A DNA stretch of 64,000 nt from Cafeteria roenbergensis. Its lineage: Eukaryota > Sar > Bigyra > Bicosoecida > Cafeteriaceae. Where the stretch lies: positions 1 to 64,000 of the forward strand of contig VLTN01000047.1 in NCBI GenBank assembly GCA_008330645.1, in the 5' to 3' direction. Below, piece by piece: positions 63,776-64,000 of this stretch (positions are counted from its first letter, which is position 1; each line of letters begins with the position of its first letter). A program made the translations under genes and the position numbers. A model generated the notes under the pieces. It was not told the DNA's origin. It ran no database searches and saw nothing but the letters and a program-made list of their open reading frames with translations.

Positions 63776-64000
63776 TCAAGCACGCACATTCTTGGCACTG
63801 GACGGAACACGCAGCTCCCCGCTGCGGGCAATGGTGAGCTGGCCGCCGCTTCCAGCCTCGAACGCCTTCTCGATCTCATGAACTACCTCCATCCCAGTCA
63901 TGACATTCCCCATCACGACATTCTGGTAGTCCATGAACGGGCTCTTTCCGAGGGCGACGTAGAATTGGGATGTGGCGTTGCCAGGTCCTCCGGGGCTGAC
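63776..64000 (-). CDS. Cyclophilin-type peptidyl-prolyl isomerase, 5'-partial
   Basis: The last 74 codons of a cyclophilin-domain protein on the minus strand, running off the window end and stopping with TGA at 63776-63778. Visible: GGPGNATSQFYVALGKSPFM, then DYQNVVMGNVMTGMEVVHEI, matching the family run in which an F/Y-x-LG-x-x-x-x-LD/MD-x-x-x-VVFG-x-V stretch is followed by G-M-x-V-V-x-x-I. The segment ends with LTIARSGELRVPS, the last beta strand, plus a short tail. Cyclophilins isomerise Xaa-Pro bonds in protein folding. The catalytic Arg and most of the active site lie outside the window, so activity and targeting cannot be judged. The 3' end of the gene lies 125 bp from the edge of the tRNA array. 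Confidence 0.88.
   Translation of the reverse strand, partial: VSPGGPGNATSQFYVALGKSPFMDYQNVVMGNVMTGMEVVHEIEKAFEAGSGGQLTIARSGELRVPSSAKNVRA

Noticed and set aside
1-64000. Virus-derived elements, LTR elements, Polinton-like genes or DNA transposons
   Set aside because: Looked for integrase, reverse transcriptase, capsid, packaging ATPase and transposase features and terminal repeats in the long ORFs and spacers; none recognised.

Overview
The window is nuclear DNA of a GC-rich, gene-dense unicellular eukaryote. The evidence is spliceosomal introns in at least 15 of 25 gene models, almost all starting GTGAG and ending CAG; a Pol III tRNA array; a tubulin cofactor, dynein light chain and TIM17; and Ala/Gly/Pro-rich proteins as expected at very high GC. 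All three standard stop codons fit as stops. A single-domain EukCat-like voltage-gated channel (a class known from diatoms, haptophytes and other algae), a Tctex1-type dynein light chain and a secreted GH3 enzyme fit a marine flagellated protist. A stramenopile or haptophyte is my best guess (a GC-rich bicosoecid such as Cafeteria would fit); this is inference from gene content only. I saw no virus-derived element, retroelement or DNA transposon.

Layout. 1-7.7 kb: end of a short-chain dehydrogenase, a small membrane protein, a SCYL1-like pseudokinase, deoxyhypusine hydroxylase and a YL1/VPS72 chromatin protein. 8.5-18 kb: mitochondrial RBFA, thiamine pyrophosphokinase, a low-complexity orphan, a secreted orphan sharing a short bidirectional promoter with exosome subunit RRP43, then a hexanucleotide minisatellite. 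18-33 kb: a large TPR protein, a small orphan, a 1266-aa orphan with an N-terminal EF-hand, a type II NADH dehydrogenase carrying a one-base frameshift, and a CSB/ERCC6-type SNF2 ATPase. 34-50 kb: secreted GH3 beta-xylosidase-like enzyme with a 14-nt microexon, Tctex1 light chain, TIM17, EukCat-like channel, a four-TM protein, a cyclic-nucleotide-gated K+ channel homologue and a secretory-pathway JMJD8-like protein with ankyrin-like repeats. 50-58.6 kb: an SDS3/BRMS1-like protein divergent from tubulin cofactor D. 58.7-63.65 kb: a tandem array of eight identical tRNA-Lys(CUU) genes on a 640-bp repeat. 63.8 kb to the end: 3' part of a cyclophilin.

The genes do not form one pathway. They are housekeeping and signalling genes packed in divergent and convergent pairs with short spacers. 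Splice joins were deduced by hand from homology, splice consensus and phase. For 14 of the 15 complete or partial spliced models the exon sum or phase is consistent; the NDH2 model is the exception, and its sum is short by exactly one base.
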